Below, one piece after another: positions 51,619-62,409 of a stretch of 64,000 nt of DNA. Origin of the DNA: Streptomyces sp. Edi2 (GTDB lineage Bacteria > Actinomycetota > Actinomycetes > Streptomycetales > Streptomycetaceae). The stretch lies in NCBI RefSeq assembly GCF_040253635.1, contig NZ_JBEJGX010000003.1, forward strand, positions 2,170,001 to 2,234,000, read 5' to 3'. Below the pieces are notes generated by a model, which ran no database searches, was not told the DNA's origin, and saw nothing but the letters and a program-made list of their open reading frames with translations. The translations under genes and the position numbers were made by a program. Each line of letters begins with the position of its first letter. Position 1 is the stretch's first letter.

Positions 51619-52515
51619 TCAGGGGCCGTCCGGCTCCAGGCGGTCGCGCAGAATGCGCTCCAGCTCCCGGGCGGCCCGCGGCGGGGAGACATCGCCCCGG
51701 TGGGCGACGGAGACCACACGGTGCATACCGGGCGTCGAGAAGCGGGTGACGCGCAGGCCGGAGCGTTCGGCGACCATGCTGGGGACCACGGCGAGGCCCA
51801 GCCCGGCCCGGACGAAGCCGAGGACCGCGTCCATCTCGCCGCCCTCGACGGTGAAGGCGGGCTCGAAACCGGCCGACCGGCACGCAGCGGTGGTGAATTC
51901 TCGCAGGTCGTAGCCGCGGCGGAACATGGCCAGCGGCCGGTCCTGCAGATCCTCCACCCGGATGCGGGTGCGCCGGCCGACCGGGGCCGGGCGGTCGGGC
52001 GCGGAGACCACGACCAGTTCCTCGCGCAGCAGGTCGGAGGTGGTCAGCGCGGGGGCCTGGACCGGGAGCGGGGTGATGACCAGGGCCAGGTCCAGTGCGC
52101 CGTCGGCCAGCGCCCTGACGAGGTCCTGCGAGCCGTCCTCGGTCACCAGGAGCTCCACCCCCGGATACGCGGTGTGGAAGGCCCGCAGGACGTCGGGGAC
52201 GAGGCTGGCGCACAGGCTGGGCGGGGCGCCGAGGCGCAGCCGCCCGCGGCGCAGCCGGGCGACCTCCTGGACCTCGCGACGGGCGCTCTCGGCATCGGCG
52301 AGGATCCGCCGGGCGAACGGCAGCAGTGTCTCGCCGGCGTCGGTGAGGGTGATGTGGCCGCGGGCGCGGTGAAAGAGCTCCGCTCCCAACTCCCTCTCCA
52401 GCGAACGGATCTGCTGCGAAAGGGAGGGCTGGGCGACATGTTCGCGCTCGGCGGCGCGGGTGAAGTGCCGGGTGTCGGCCACGGCCGTGAAGTAGCGGAG
52501 CTGCTGCAGCTGCAT
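51619..52515 (-). CDS. LysR-family transcriptional regulator
   Basis: A 298-residue regulator. The N-terminal helix-turn-helix (LRYFTAVADTRHFTRAAERE, then AQPSLSQQIRSLERELGAEL) is textbook LysR; the C-terminal part is the periplasmic-binding-protein-like effector domain. ATG 52515 begins the canonical MQLQQLRYF; TACCCT about 13 bases upstream with no Shine-Dalgarno suggests a leaderless message. It is divergent from sdhC with an ATAGG-N5-CCTAT palindrome between, so it probably controls the sdhCAB operon and itself. The effector is unknown; a dicarboxylate would be a natural guess. Confidence 0.92.
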   Translation of the reverse strand: MQLQQLRYFTAVADTRHFTRAAEREHVAQPSLSQQIRSLERELGAELFHRARGHITLTDAGETLLPFARRILADAESARREVQEVARLRRGRLRLGAPPSLCASLVPDVLRAFHTAYPGVELLVTEDGSQDLVRALADGALDLALVITPLPVQAPALTTSDLLREELVVVSAPDRPAPVGRRTRIRVEDLQDRPLAMFRRGYDLREFTTAACRSAGFEPAFTVEGGEMDAVLGFVRAGLGLAVVPSMVAERSGLRVTRFSTPGMHRVVSVAHRGDVSPPRAARELERILRDRLEPDGP

Positions 52516-52539
52516 ACGGGGAAGGGTAGGCGCACGGTG

Positions 52540-52554
52540 ATAGGTGATGCCTAT
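52540..52554. promoter_or_regulatory. LysR-box operator in the lysR/sdhC spacer
   Basis: ATAGGTGATGCCTAT is a 5-5-5 inverted repeat that also satisfies the LysR consensus T-N11-A. It is 24 bp upstream of the lysR start and about 22 bp upstream of the sdhC -35 hexamer, a normal place for a LysR recognition site. Confidence 0.75.
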
Positions 52555-52575
52555 GGAGATGAGCCGGACCATGTC

Positions 52576-52605
52576 TTGGACTGATCGGAAGGCGGTCCCT
52601 ACCGT
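52576..52605 (+). promoter_or_regulatory. sdhC promoter, probably leaderless transcript
   Basis: TTGGAC (52576-52581) and TACCGT (52600-52605) are separated by 18 bp and resemble a housekeeping-sigma promoter. The -10 ends nine bases before ATG 52614, so transcription should begin within a base or two of the start codon. No Shine-Dalgarno is present. Confidence 0.6.
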
Positions 52606-52613
52606 CGGGACTC

Positions 52614-53378
52614 ATGGCACTGGACACACGGACGGGCCGACGGCCGTCCTTCGCGGGCCTCCTGTGGCGCTCGACCGTCGGCAAGAAGACGGCGATGGCC
52701 GTCAGCGGCCTCGTGATGCTGCTGTATCTGGTCGTCCATATGCTGGGCAACCTCAAGATCTTCTTCGGTGCGGCGGACTTCGATGCGTACGCCGCCTGGC
52801 TGCGCACCATCGGCGAGCCGTTCCTGCACCACGAGTGGTTCCTGTGGATCGCGCGGGTGGTGCTGCTGGCCGCGGTCGTGGTGCATGCGGTGGCCGCGTA
52901 CCAGCTCAGCCGTCGCGACCTGGCCGCCCGGCCGGTGAAGTACGCCCGCCCGTCGCCCGGCCACCACCCCGGGCCGAGGCGCCTCGCGTCGCGCCTGCCT
53001 CTCCCGGCGCCCGGCCGCCGCGCGAGCTACGCCACCCGGACGATGCGCTGGGGCGGTGTCATCCTCGGCCTGTTCCTCGTCTGGCACCTCCTGGACCTGA
53101 CGACGCTGACGGTGAATCCGCGCGCCGAGGCAGGACACCCGTACGCGAACGTGGTCGCCACCTTCTCCACCTGGTACGGCAACGCCGTCTACCTCGTGGC
53201 GATGCTCGCCCTGGGCCTGCACGTCCGGCACGGCTTCTGGAGCGCCGCGCAGACGCTGGGCGCCAACCGGCCCGGCCGCGACCGGACGCTCAAGGCCCTC
53301 GCGAACGCCCTCGCCGCCGTCCTGACCGCGGGCTTCCTCGCCGTCCCCGTCGCCGTGATGACCGGAGTAGTGAGCTGA
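52614..53378 (+). CDS. sdhC: Succinate dehydrogenase/fumarate reductase cytochrome b subunit (b558 type)
   Basis: A 254-residue integral membrane subunit with five transmembrane helices. [20 protein letters not shown] and the His in [19 protein letters not shown] provide haem ligands, and later helices ([26 protein letters not shown]) carry more conserved His. It anchors SdhAB and passes electrons to the quinone pool, as in the single-anchor, di-haem type. ATG 52614 is probably translated from a leaderless mRNA. It is followed after one base by sdhA. Confidence 0.93.
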   Translation: MALDTRTGRRPSFAGLLWRSTVGKKTAMAVSGLVMLLYLVVHMLGNLKIFFGAADFDAYAAWLRTIGEPFLHHEWFLWIARVVLLAAVVVHAVAAYQLSRRDLAARPVKYARPSPGHHPGPRRLASRLPLPAPGRRASYATRTMRWGGVILGLFLVWHLLDLTTLTVNPRAEAGHPYANVVATFSTWYGNAVYLVAMLALGLHVRHGFWSAAQTLGANRPGRDRTLKALANALAAVLTAGFLAVPVAVMTGVVS

Positions 53379-53379
53379 C

Positions 53380-55463
<2,084 letters not shown>

Positions 55464-55467
<4 letters not shown>

Positions 55468-56207
55468 AGCTCACCCTGCGCATCTGGCGCCAGCAGCACG
55501 CCGACGCCCCGGGCGCCCTGTCCACCTACGAGGTGGACGGCATCTCACCGGACATGTCGTTCCTGGAAATGCTCGACACCCTCAACGAAGAGCTCCTGCT
55601 GAGCGGTGACGATCCGGTCGCCTTCGACCACGACTGCCGCGAGGGCATCTGCGGCGCCTGCTCGCTCGTCATCAACGGCGAGGCGCACGGCCCCGAGCGG
55701 ACCACCACCTGCCAGCTGCACATGCGGTCCTTCCGGGACGGCGACACCCTCGACATCGAGCCGTGGCGGGCCGCCGCCTTCCCGGTCGTCAAGGACCTGG
55801 TCGTCGACCGCTCCGCCTTCGACCGCATCATCGGGTCCGGCGGCTACATCACGGCCCCGACCGGCGCCGCCCCCGAGGCACACGCCACCGCCGTACCCAA
55901 ACCGGCCGCCGACACCGCCTTCGAGCACGCCGAGTGCATCGGCTGCGGCGCCTGCGTGGCGGCCTGCCCCAACGGCTCGGCGATGCTCTTCACCGCCGCC
56001 AAGGTCGTCCACCTCAACTCCCTGCCCCAGGGCGCCCCGGAACGGGAGAGCCGCGTCCTGGACATGGTGGGACGGATGGACGCCGAGGGCTTTGGCGGCT
56101 GCACGAATACCGGGGCGTGCGCGACGGCCTGCCCCAAGGGGATCCCGCTCTTCAGCATCGCCACGATGAACCGGGAGTTCGTCCGGGCGGCACGCAAGGG
56201 GCGGTGA
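55464..56207 (+). CDS. sdhB: Succinate dehydrogenase iron-sulfur subunit
   Basis: A 247-residue subunit. The [2Fe-2S] ferredoxin domain has [15 protein letters not shown] plus a following Cys (TTTCQLHM). The C-terminal domain holds the [4Fe-4S] motif [14 protein letters not shown] and the [3Fe-4S]-side motif [17 protein letters not shown]. It conducts electrons from the flavin to the membrane haems. ATG 55464 overlaps the sdhA stop (ATGA), completing a tightly coupled sdhCAB operon. It converges on hisF with 35 bp between stops. Confidence 0.95.
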
Positions 56208-56242
56208 GCCGGACCGCGGCGGCCCCGGCGGATGCGCCCCGG

Positions 56243-57007
56243 TCAGCGCACGGGGTGTCCGGCCCCCCGGAGGGCGTCCTTGACCTGGGCGATGCGCAGG
56301 TCGCCGAAGTGGAAGACGGAGGCGGCCAGGACCGCGTCGGCGCCGGCCGCGACGGCCGGGGCGAAGTCGTCGAGCCGGCCGGCGCCGCCGGAGGCGATCA
56401 CCGGGACGGTGACGTGCTTGCGGACGGCCTCGATCATCGCGACGTCGTAGCCGTCCTTGGTGCCGTCGGCGTCCATGGAGTTGAGGAGGATTTCGCCGGC
56501 GCCCAGTTCGGCGGCGCGGTGGGCCCACTCCACGGCGTCGATGCCGGTGCCGCGGCGGCCGCCGTGGGTGGTGACCTCGTAGCCGGACGGGGTCCCCGCG
56601 TCGGTGCGGCGGGCGTCGACCGAGAGGACCAGGACCTGGCTGCCGAAGCGCTCGGCGATCTCGCGGATCACGTCGGGGCGGGCGATGGCGGCGGTGTTGA
56701 CGCCAACCTTGTCCGCGCCGGCCCGCAGCAGCTTGTCCACGTCCTCGGGGGTGCGGACGCCGCCGCCCACCGTGAGGGGGATGAAGACCTGCTCGGCGGT
56801 GCGGCGGACCACGTCGTAGGTGGTCTCGCGGTTGCCGGAGGAGGCGGTGATGTCGAGGAAGGTCAGCTCGTCTGCGCCCTCCTCGCCGTAGATCTTCGCC
56901 ATCTCGACCGGATCACCCGCGTCGCGCAGGTTCTGGAAGTTGACGCCCTTGACGACCCGGCCGTTGTCGACGTCCAGGCAAGGGATGACTCGGACCGCCA
57001 GGGTCAT
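56243..57007 (-). CDS. hisF: Imidazole glycerol phosphate synthase, cyclase subunit
   Basis: A 254-residue (beta/alpha)8 barrel. The catalytic Asp residues lie in [15 protein letters not shown] and LVLSVDARR; phosphate-binding segments are [11 protein letters not shown] and [10 protein letters not shown]. With HisH it forms the imidazole ring and releases AICAR. ATG 57007 overlaps the stop of the RidA-like gene (ATGA). It is last of the hisD...hisF series on this strand. Confidence 0.97.
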   Translation of the reverse strand: MTLAVRVIPCLDVDNGRVVKGVNFQNLRDAGDPVEMAKIYGEEGADELTFLDITASSGNRETTYDVVRRTAEQVFIPLTVGGGVRTPEDVDKLLRAGADKVGVNTAAIARPDVIREIAERFGSQVLVLSVDARRTDAGTPSGYEVTTHGGRRGTGIDAVEWAHRAAELGAGEILLNSMDADGTKDGYDVAMIEAVRKHVTVPVIASGGAGRLDDFAPAVAAGADAVLAASVFHFGDLRIAQVKDALRGAGHPVR

Positions 57008-57414
57008 GTCGGTTCAGGCCTCTCTGACAGTTCTCGGAAAGCTTCCAGTTCCACTTCCACCAGCACACGGGGGTCGACGAAGCCGGAGACCACGACCAGG
57101 CTCGAAACGGGCGGCGCGGCCTCGAAGAGCTCCCGGTGGGCGCGGCCGGCCGCGTCCACATCGCGCAGGTGGGTGAGGTACACACGGGTGCGCAGGACCG
57201 CGTCGGCGCCGAGGCCGAAGGGTTTGAGCGCATCCAGCGCGTGGGTGAAGGCGGCCTTGGTCTGTTCGTACGGGTCGCCCTCCCCCACAAGAACGCCGTC
57301 GACCAGTGGCATCGTGCCGGCGACCAGGACCCGGTCGCCGGCCGCCACGGCGCGTGCGAAGCCGATCTTCTCTTCCCAGGGATTGGGGGTCCGTACGCGC
57401 TCGATGGTCATCAT
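57004..57414 (-). CDS. RidA-family enamine/imine deaminase
   Basis: A 136-residue RidA/YjgF protein. The substrate-binding Arg is in [13 protein letters not shown], and the closing strand carries LVEVELEAF, with its conserved Glu. RidA enzymes hydrolyse reactive enamines such as 2-aminoacrylate that inactivate PLP enzymes; HisC and TrpB in this region are PLP enzymes. ATG 57414 or 57411 is the start. It overlaps hisF by four bases, so it belongs to the his operon. Confidence 0.88.
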   Translation of the reverse strand: MMTIERVRTPNPWEEKIGFARAVAAGDRVLVAGTMPLVDGVLVGEGDPYEQTKAAFTHALDALKPFGLGADAVLRTRVYLTHLRDVDAAGRAHRELFEAAPPVSSLVVVSGFVDPRVLVEVELEAFRELSERPEPT

Positions 57415-57441
57415 GCGGCCTTTCGTTCGCCGTTACGACAA

Positions 57442-58173
57442 TTACGACACTGCTGCCAGCGCCTCTTCGAGGGTGAACGCCTTTGCATAGAGCGCCTTGC
57501 CGACGATCGCGCCCTCCACACCTTCCGGCACCAGCGAGGCCAGCACCCGCAGGTCGTCGAGCGAGGAGACACCGCCGGAGGCGACCACGGGCCGGTCGGT
57601 GGCCGCGCAGACGTTCCTGAGCAGTTCGACGTTGGGGCCCTGGAGGGTGCCGTCCTTGTTGATGTCGGTGACGACGTAGCGGGCGCAGCCCTCGGAGTCG
57701 AGGCGGGCCAGCGTCTCGTAGAGGTCGCCGCCGTCGCGGGTCCAACCGCGGCCGCGCAGGGTCGTGCCGCGGACGTCCAGGCCGACCGCGATCTTGTCGC
57801 CGTGCTCGGCGATGACCTTGGCGACCCACTCGGGGGTCTCCAGCGCGGCGGTGCCGAGGTTGACCCGGCGGCAGCCGGTGGCCAGGGCCGCGGCGAGCGT
57901 GTCGTCGTCGCGGATACCGCCGGACAGCTCGACCTTGATGTCCATGGAGCGGGCGACCTCTGCGATCTGCGCCCGGTTGTCACCGGTGCCGAAGGCCGCG
58001 TCGAGGTCGACGAGGTGCAGCCACTCGGCGCCGGACCGCTGCCAGGCGAGGGCCGCCTCCAGCGGGTCGCCGTAGGAGGTCTCGGAGCCGGACTCACCGT
58101 GCACGAGGCGGACGGCCTGGCCGTCGCGGACGTCGACGGCGGGGAGGAGCTCGAGCTTCGCAGCGTTCGGCAT
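57442..58173 (-). CDS. priA: Bifunctional HisA/TrpF phosphoribosyl isomerase A
   Basis: A 243-residue barrel. In actinobacteria this protein isomerises both ProFAR (histidine) and phosphoribosylanthranilate (tryptophan). Features include [42 protein letters not shown], the catalytic region [16 protein letters not shown] and VASGGVSS. No separate trpF lies in the window, consistent with dual use. ATG 58173 overlaps the hisH TAA stop by one base (TAATG), so translation is coupled. Confidence 0.95.
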   Translation of the reverse strand: MPNAAKLELLPAVDVRDGQAVRLVHGESGSETSYGDPLEAALAWQRSGAEWLHLVDLDAAFGTGDNRAQIAEVARSMDIKVELSGGIRDDDTLAAALATGCRRVNLGTAALETPEWVAKVIAEHGDKIAVGLDVRGTTLRGRGWTRDGGDLYETLARLDSEGCARYVVTDINKDGTLQGPNVELLRNVCAATDRPVVASGGVSSLDDLRVLASLVPEGVEGAIVGKALYAKAFTLEEALAAVS

Positions 58174-58823
58174 TACAGGGTCTCGATCCAATTGGTCAGG
58201 AGCTGGGCACCGGCGTCGCCGGACTTCTCGGGGTGGAACTGGGTGGCCCACAGCGGGCCGTTCTCGACCGCGGCCACGAACCGCTCGCCGTGCGTGGCCC
58301 AGGTGACCGTCGGCGCGGTGAGGTGCGGGTTGCCGACCTCCAGCTCCCAGTCGTGCACCGCGTAGGAGTGCACGAAGTAGTAGCGGGCGTCGGCGGGCAG
58401 CCCGGCGAAGAGCTGCGAGTCCCCGGGGGCCTCGACGGTGTTCCAGCCCATGTGCGGGACGACCTCGGCCTTGAGCGGGCCGACCGTGCCGGGCCACTCG
58501 TCCAGGCCCTCGGTCTCGACGCCGTGCTCGATGCCGCGGCCGAAGAGGATCTGCATGCCGACGCAGATGCCCATCACGGGGCGTCCGCCGGCCAGCCGGC
58601 GTCCGACGAGCCAGTCGCCGCGGGCCTCCTTGAGCCCGGCCATGCAGGCGGCGAACGCGCCGACGCCGGGGACCAGCAGCCCCTCGGCGTTCAGCGCCCG
58701 GTCGAAGTCCCGGGTGATCTCCACGTCGGCGCCGACGTGGGCCAGGGCGCGCTCGGCGGAACGGACGTTGCCGAAGCCGTAGTCGAAGACGACGACGTTC
58801 TTACGGGATGCCGAGGGGGTCAA
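58173..58823 (-). CDS. hisH: Imidazole glycerol phosphate synthase, glutaminase subunit
   Basis: A 216-residue class I glutamine amidotransferase. The nucleophile Cys is in [11 protein letters not shown], the His/Glu pair in QFHPEKSG, and the oxyanion region in VPGVGAF. It feeds ammonia to HisF. I set the start at TTG 58823 instead of ATG 58829: GGAGG lies seven bases before the TTG but only one base before the ATG, and the TTG overlaps the stop of the upstream 54-codon gene as TTGA, the coupling pattern used throughout this operon. Confidence 0.93.
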   Translation of the reverse strand: MTPSASRKNVVVFDYGFGNVRSAERALAHVGADVEITRDFDRALNAEGLLVPGVGAFAACMAGLKEARGDWLVGRRLAGGRPVMGICVGMQILFGRGIEHGVETEGLDEWPGTVGPLKAEVVPHMGWNTVEAPGDSQLFAGLPADARYYFVHSYAVHDWELEVGNPHLTAPTVTWATHGERFVAAVENGPLWATQFHPEKSGDAGAQLLTNWIETL

Positions 58824-58984
58824 TTCCATACCTCCAGCCGCAGCACGCCGGCGAGCAGGCACAGCGCCGAACCGACGGACAGCAGCACGATCAGGCCCTT
58901 GGGCAGCTGCTGCTTCCAGAACGAGTAGACACCGCCGAGGAGAAAGAGCCCGAGGAGGATGAAGACGGTGGACAGACCGTTCAC
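58820..58984 (-). CDS. 54-residue two-helix membrane protein between hisB and hisH
   Basis: The frame begins at GTG 58984, directly behind AGGAGG, and encodes [17 protein letters not shown], then [12 protein letters not shown], then [20 protein letters not shown] and EVWN. Two transmembrane helices joined by a basic loop are clear. Its stop overlaps the hisH TTG start (TTGA). A small ORF of this kind sits at the same place in other Streptomyces his clusters as I recall them. Function is unknown. Confidence 0.85.
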   Translation of the reverse strand: MNGLSTVFILLGLFLLGGVYSFWKQQLPKGLIVLLSVGSALCLLAGVLRLEVWN

Positions 58985-58998
58985 GGCATCCTCCTGTT

Positions 58999-59030
58999 CT
59001 CCCCCAGACTCCGTCCGGGGGCACCCCCAT
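58999..59030. repeat. Dispersed GC hairpin repeat
   Basis: CTCCCCCAGACTCCGTCC followed by GGGGGCACCCCCAT resembles the arms inside the 143-bp elements at 11.4 and 12.0 kb (CTCCCCCAGCCTTCGG and its partner). It lies between hisB and the 54-codon gene, inside the his operon. Confidence 0.55.
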
Positions 59031-59106
59031 CTCCGCCCATGCGGCGCAGAGGTGCGGGCATCGTGGTCATCTGCGGCCCGGCGGCCGCGCGTGCGTCGCT
59101 CACGGG

Positions 59107-59700
59107 CTACAGGGCTCCCTTGGTGGAAGGAATGATCCCGGCCGCGCGCGGATCACGCTCGCTGGCGTAGCGCAGGGCGCGGGCCAGCGCCTTGAACTGG
59201 CACTCCACGATGTGGTGGGCGTTGCGGCCGTACGGGACGTGGATGTGCAGCGCTATCTGGGCCTGGGCGACGAACGACTCGAAGATGTGCCGGGTCATGG
59301 TCGTGTCGTAGCTGCCGATCATCGGCGCCATGTTCTCCGGCTCGGTGTGCACCAGGTACGGACGGCCGGAGAGGTCCACGGTCACCTGCGCGAGCGATTC
59401 GTCCAGCGGGACGGTGCAGTTGCCGAAGCGGTAGATACCGGACTTGTCACCGAGGGCCTGCTTGAACGCGGCGCCCAGGGCCAGCGCGGTGTCCTCGATG
59501 GTGTGGTGGGTGTCGATGTGCAGATCGCCGTCGGTCTTGACCTTGAGGTCGAACAGGCCGTGCCGGCCGAGCTGGTCGAGCATGTGGTCGTAGAAGCCCA
59601 CACCGGTCGATACCTCCACCTCGCCCCTGCCGTCGAGGTCGATCTCGACGAGGACGGAGGTTTCCTTGGTCGTACGCTCCACGCGTCCTACGCGGGTCAT
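59107..59700 (-). CDS. hisB: Imidazoleglycerol-phosphate dehydratase
   Basis: A 197-residue manganese enzyme without the HisB phosphatase domain found in enteric bacteria. Metal-binding motifs are [17 protein letters not shown] and [17 protein letters not shown], with [12 protein letters not shown] near the start. It dehydrates IGP to imidazole-acetol phosphate. ATG 59700 overlaps the hisC stop (ATGA). A 122-bp gap with a dispersed repeat separates it from the next gene. Confidence 0.97.
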   Translation of the reverse strand: MTRVGRVERTTKETSVLVEIDLDGRGEVEVSTGVGFYDHMLDQLGRHGLFDLKVKTDGDLHIDTHHTIEDTALALGAAFKQALGDKSGIYRFGNCTVPLDESLAQVTVDLSGRPYLVHTEPENMAPMIGSYDTTMTRHIFESFVAQAQIALHIHVPYGRNAHHIVECQFKALARALRYASERDPRAAGIIPSTKGAL

Positions 59701-60827
59701 CGCTTGCTCTCCTTCAGTACTGCGCGAACCGCGTCGAGGAACGCGTCGTTCTCGGCCGGGGTGCCGGCGGTGACCCGCAGCCAGCCCGGTACGCCGTTGT
59801 CCCGGACCAGCACGCCGTGGTCGAGGATCGCCTGCCAGGTGGCATGCGCATCCTCGAAGAGACCGAACTGCACGAAGTTGGCGTCGGAGTCGACGACCTG
59901 GCAGCCGGCCGCCCGCAGCTCGGTGACCAGGCGGTCCCGCTCGGTCTTGAGCTGCTCGACGTACTTCAGGAGGGTGTCGGTGTGCTCCAGCGCGGCGAGC
60001 GCGGTGGCCTGGGTGACGGACGAGAGGTGGTACGGGAGCCGGACCAGCTGCACCGCGTCGACCACGGCGGGGTCGGCGGCGAGGTAGCCCAGCCGCAGTC
60101 CGGCGGCGCCGAAGGCCTTGGACATGGTCCGGGAGACCACCAGATTCGGCCGGCCCTCGATCAGCGGCAGCAGCGAGGGCCGGTGGCTGAACTCGCCGTA
60201 GGCCTCGTCGACCACCACCAGGGCGCCGGCCCCGTCCGCCCGGGCCGCCTGCGCCGCCTCGTACAGCGCGAGCACGGTCGCTTCCCCGACGGCGGTGCCG
60301 GTCGGGTTGTTCGGCGAGCAGATGAAGACGACATCGGGGCGCTGTTCGGCGATGACCGCCCTGGCCGCCTCGACGTCGATGGTGAAGTCGTCATTGCGCG
60401 GGCCGGAGATCCAGCCGGTGCCCGTGCCGCGGGAGATCAGCCCGTGCATGGAGTACGACGGCTCGAAGCCGAGGGCGCTGCGGCCGGGGCCGCCGAAGGT
60501 CTGCAGCAGCTGCTGGATGACCTCGTTGGAGCCGTTGGCGGCCCAGACCCGGTCGGCGGTGACCTCGTGGCCGCCGGTGCGGGTGAGGTAGCGGGCCAGC
60601 TCGGTGCGCAGCTCGACCGCGTCCCGGTCGGGGTAGCGGTTGAGGCGGCGGGCGGCCTCGGTCACCCGCTCGGCGATCCGCTCGACCAGCGGCTCGGGCA
60701 GCGGGTAGGGGTTCTCGTTGGTGTTCAGACGCACCGGGACGTCCAGCTGCGGTGCGCCGTAGGGGGACTTGCCGCGCAGCTCGTCCCGGATGGGGAGATC
60801 GTCGATCCTGGTCACGTGCCTGCTCAC
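59697..60827 (-). CDS. hisC: Histidinol-phosphate aminotransferase
   Basis: A 376-residue class I/II aminotransferase. [12 protein letters not shown] opens the fold, [10 protein letters not shown] and DEAYGEF contact PLP, and the Schiff-base Lys is in [16 protein letters not shown]. It transaminates imidazole-acetol phosphate with glutamate, the product of the gltBD-encoded enzyme. GTG 60827 overlaps the hisD stop (GTGA) and is preferred; GTG 60815 is a possible internal start. Confidence 0.96.
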   Translation of the reverse strand: MSRHVTRIDDLPIRDELRGKSPYGAPQLDVPVRLNTNENPYPLPEPLVERIAERVTEAARRLNRYPDRDAVELRTELARYLTRTGGHEVTADRVWAANGSNEVIQQLLQTFGGPGRSALGFEPSYSMHGLISRGTGTGWISGPRNDDFTIDVEAARAVIAEQRPDVVFICSPNNPTGTAVGEATVLALYEAAQAARADGAGALVVVDEAYGEFSHRPSLLPLIEGRPNLVVSRTMSKAFGAAGLRLGYLAADPAVVDAVQLVRLPYHLSSVTQATALAALEHTDTLLKYVEQLKTERDRLVTELRAAGCQVVDSDANFVQFGLFEDAHATWQAILDHGVLVRDNGVPGWLRVTAGTPAENDAFLDAVRAVLKESKR

Positions 60828-62146
60828 TTGCTCTGCGGGACCTTCCATTCGAACCTGGCCTTCAGCGCGGCGCCGTGGGCCGGGAGGTCTTCGGCCTCGG
60901 CGAGGGTCACCACATGGTGGGTGACCTCGGCCAGCGCGTCGCGGGAGTAGTCCACGACATGGATGCCGCGCAGGAAGGACTGCACGGACAGGCCGGAGGA
61001 GTGGCAGGCGCAGCCGCCGGTGGGCAGGACGTGGTTGGAGCCGGCGCAGTAGTCGCCGAGCGAGACCGGGGCCCAGGGGCCGACGAAGACCGCGCCGGCG
61101 TTGCGGACCCGGGCAGCGACGGCGGAGGCGTCGGCGGTCTGGATCTCCAGGTGCTCGGCGCCGTAGGCGTCCACGACCCTGAGGCCTTCGTCGATGCCGT
61201 CGACGAGGACGACGGCGGACTGCCGCCCGGCCAGCGCCTCGGTGATCCGCTCGATGTGCTTGGTGGCCCCGACCTGCTGCTTGAGCGCGTCCTCGACGGC
61301 GTCGGCGAGCTCGGTGGAGTCGGTGACCAGGACGGCGGCGGCGAGGGTGTCGTGCTCGGCCTGGCTGATCAGGTCGGCGGCGACGTGCTCGGGGTCGGCG
61401 GTGGCGTCCGCGAGCACCGCGATCTCGGTGGGCCCGGCCTCGGCGTCGATGCCGATCCGGCCCTTGAGGAGGCGCTTGGCGGAGGCGACGTAGATGTTGC
61501 CGGGGCCCGTGACCAGGTTGACCGGCAGGCACTCCTCGGTGCCGTACGCGAACATCGCGATGGCCTGGGCACCGCCGGCGGCGTAGACCTCGTCGACGCC
61601 GAGCAGGGCGCAGGCGGCGAGGATGGTCGGGTGCGGCCGGCCGCCGAACTCCTTCTGCGGCGGGGAGGTGACGGCGATGCCCGTGACGCCGGCCTCCTGC
61701 GCGGGGACGACGTTCATGACGACGGACGACGGGTAGACCGCGAGGCCGCCGGGGACGTAGAGGCCCACCCGCTCGACGGGGACCCAGCGTTCGGTGACCG
61801 TGCCACCGGGGACGACCTTGGTCGTGACGTCGGTGCGGCGCTGCTCGCGGTGGACGATCCGGGCACGCCGGATCGACTCCTCCAGGGCGGCGCGCACGGC
61901 CGGGTCCAGCGCGTCCAGGGCGTCGCGCAGCGCCTCGGCGGGCACCCGTACGCGCTCGATCTCGACGCCGTCGAACCGCCGCGCGTAATCGATCAGCGCC
62001 GCGGTGCCGCGATGGCGTACGTCCTCGCAGATGGGCCGCACCTTCTCCAGGGCGGCTTCCACGTCGAACTCGGCACGGGGCAGCAGGTCGCGCAGGGCGC
62101 CGCCCTCGGGGAGGGCGTCACCGCGCAGATCGATTCGGGAGATCAC
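60824..62146 (-). CDS. hisD: Histidinol dehydrogenase
   Basis: A 440-residue zinc enzyme that carries out the last two steps of histidine synthesis. Conserved segments include [58 protein letters not shown], the zinc-site region LISQAEHD and [12 protein letters not shown]. It is the first gene of the his operon. A perfect 17-bp palindrome lies 41 bp upstream of its start codon. Confidence 0.97.
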   Translation of the reverse strand: MISRIDLRGDALPEGGALRDLLPRAEFDVEAALEKVRPICEDVRHRGTAALIDYARRFDGVEIERVRVPAEALRDALDALDPAVRAALEESIRRARIVHREQRRTDVTTKVVPGGTVTERWVPVERVGLYVPGGLAVYPSSVVMNVVPAQEAGVTGIAVTSPPQKEFGGRPHPTILAACALLGVDEVYAAGGAQAIAMFAYGTEECLPVNLVTGPGNIYVASAKRLLKGRIGIDAEAGPTEIAVLADATADPEHVAADLISQAEHDTLAAAVLVTDSTELADAVEDALKQQVGATKHIERITEALAGRQSAVVLVDGIDEGLRVVDAYGAEHLEIQTADASAVAARVRNAGAVFVGPWAPVSLGDYCAGSNHVLPTGGCACHSSGLSVQSFLRGIHVVDYSRDALAEVTHHVVTLAEAEDLPAHGAALKARFEWKVPQSK

Positions 62147-62186
62147 CCTCCCAGTGTCTCAGACCCGCTCCCGGGCCCGAGCGGCC

Positions 62187-62203
62187 GTATCACTCAGTGA
62201 TAC
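62187..62203. promoter_or_regulatory. 17-bp palindrome upstream of the his operon
   Basis: GTATCACTCAGTGATAC is a perfect palindrome around a central C, AT-rich against its surroundings. It lies 41 bp upstream of hisD and 207 bp upstream of the divergent membrane-protein gene, so it most likely marks the his-operon promoter as the operator of an unidentified dimeric regulator. Confidence 0.7.
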
Positions 62204-62409
62204 ACAGCGGCACACGCTCCGGACACCCCGTGACCGGGCCCGCGGAAGTTGACCGGAGTTGGCCCTGACCACGCGTGTTCAAGCCGTCACGGGGCGGGCA
62301 AGGGCCACGTGACGGCGTACGGGGACGCCTGTGGGACGCGGCACGACCGGTGCACGCCATGCGTCCGAACAGGTTGCGACACACCACGGGAGAGCAAGGG
62401 GGAACCACT

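Noticed and set aside
58829..59030. hisH start at ATG 58829 or further upstream
   Set aside because: The GGAGG is only one base from that ATG, and the upstream frame is the 54-codon gene read out of phase; TTG 58823 has correct spacing and a TTGA overlap.
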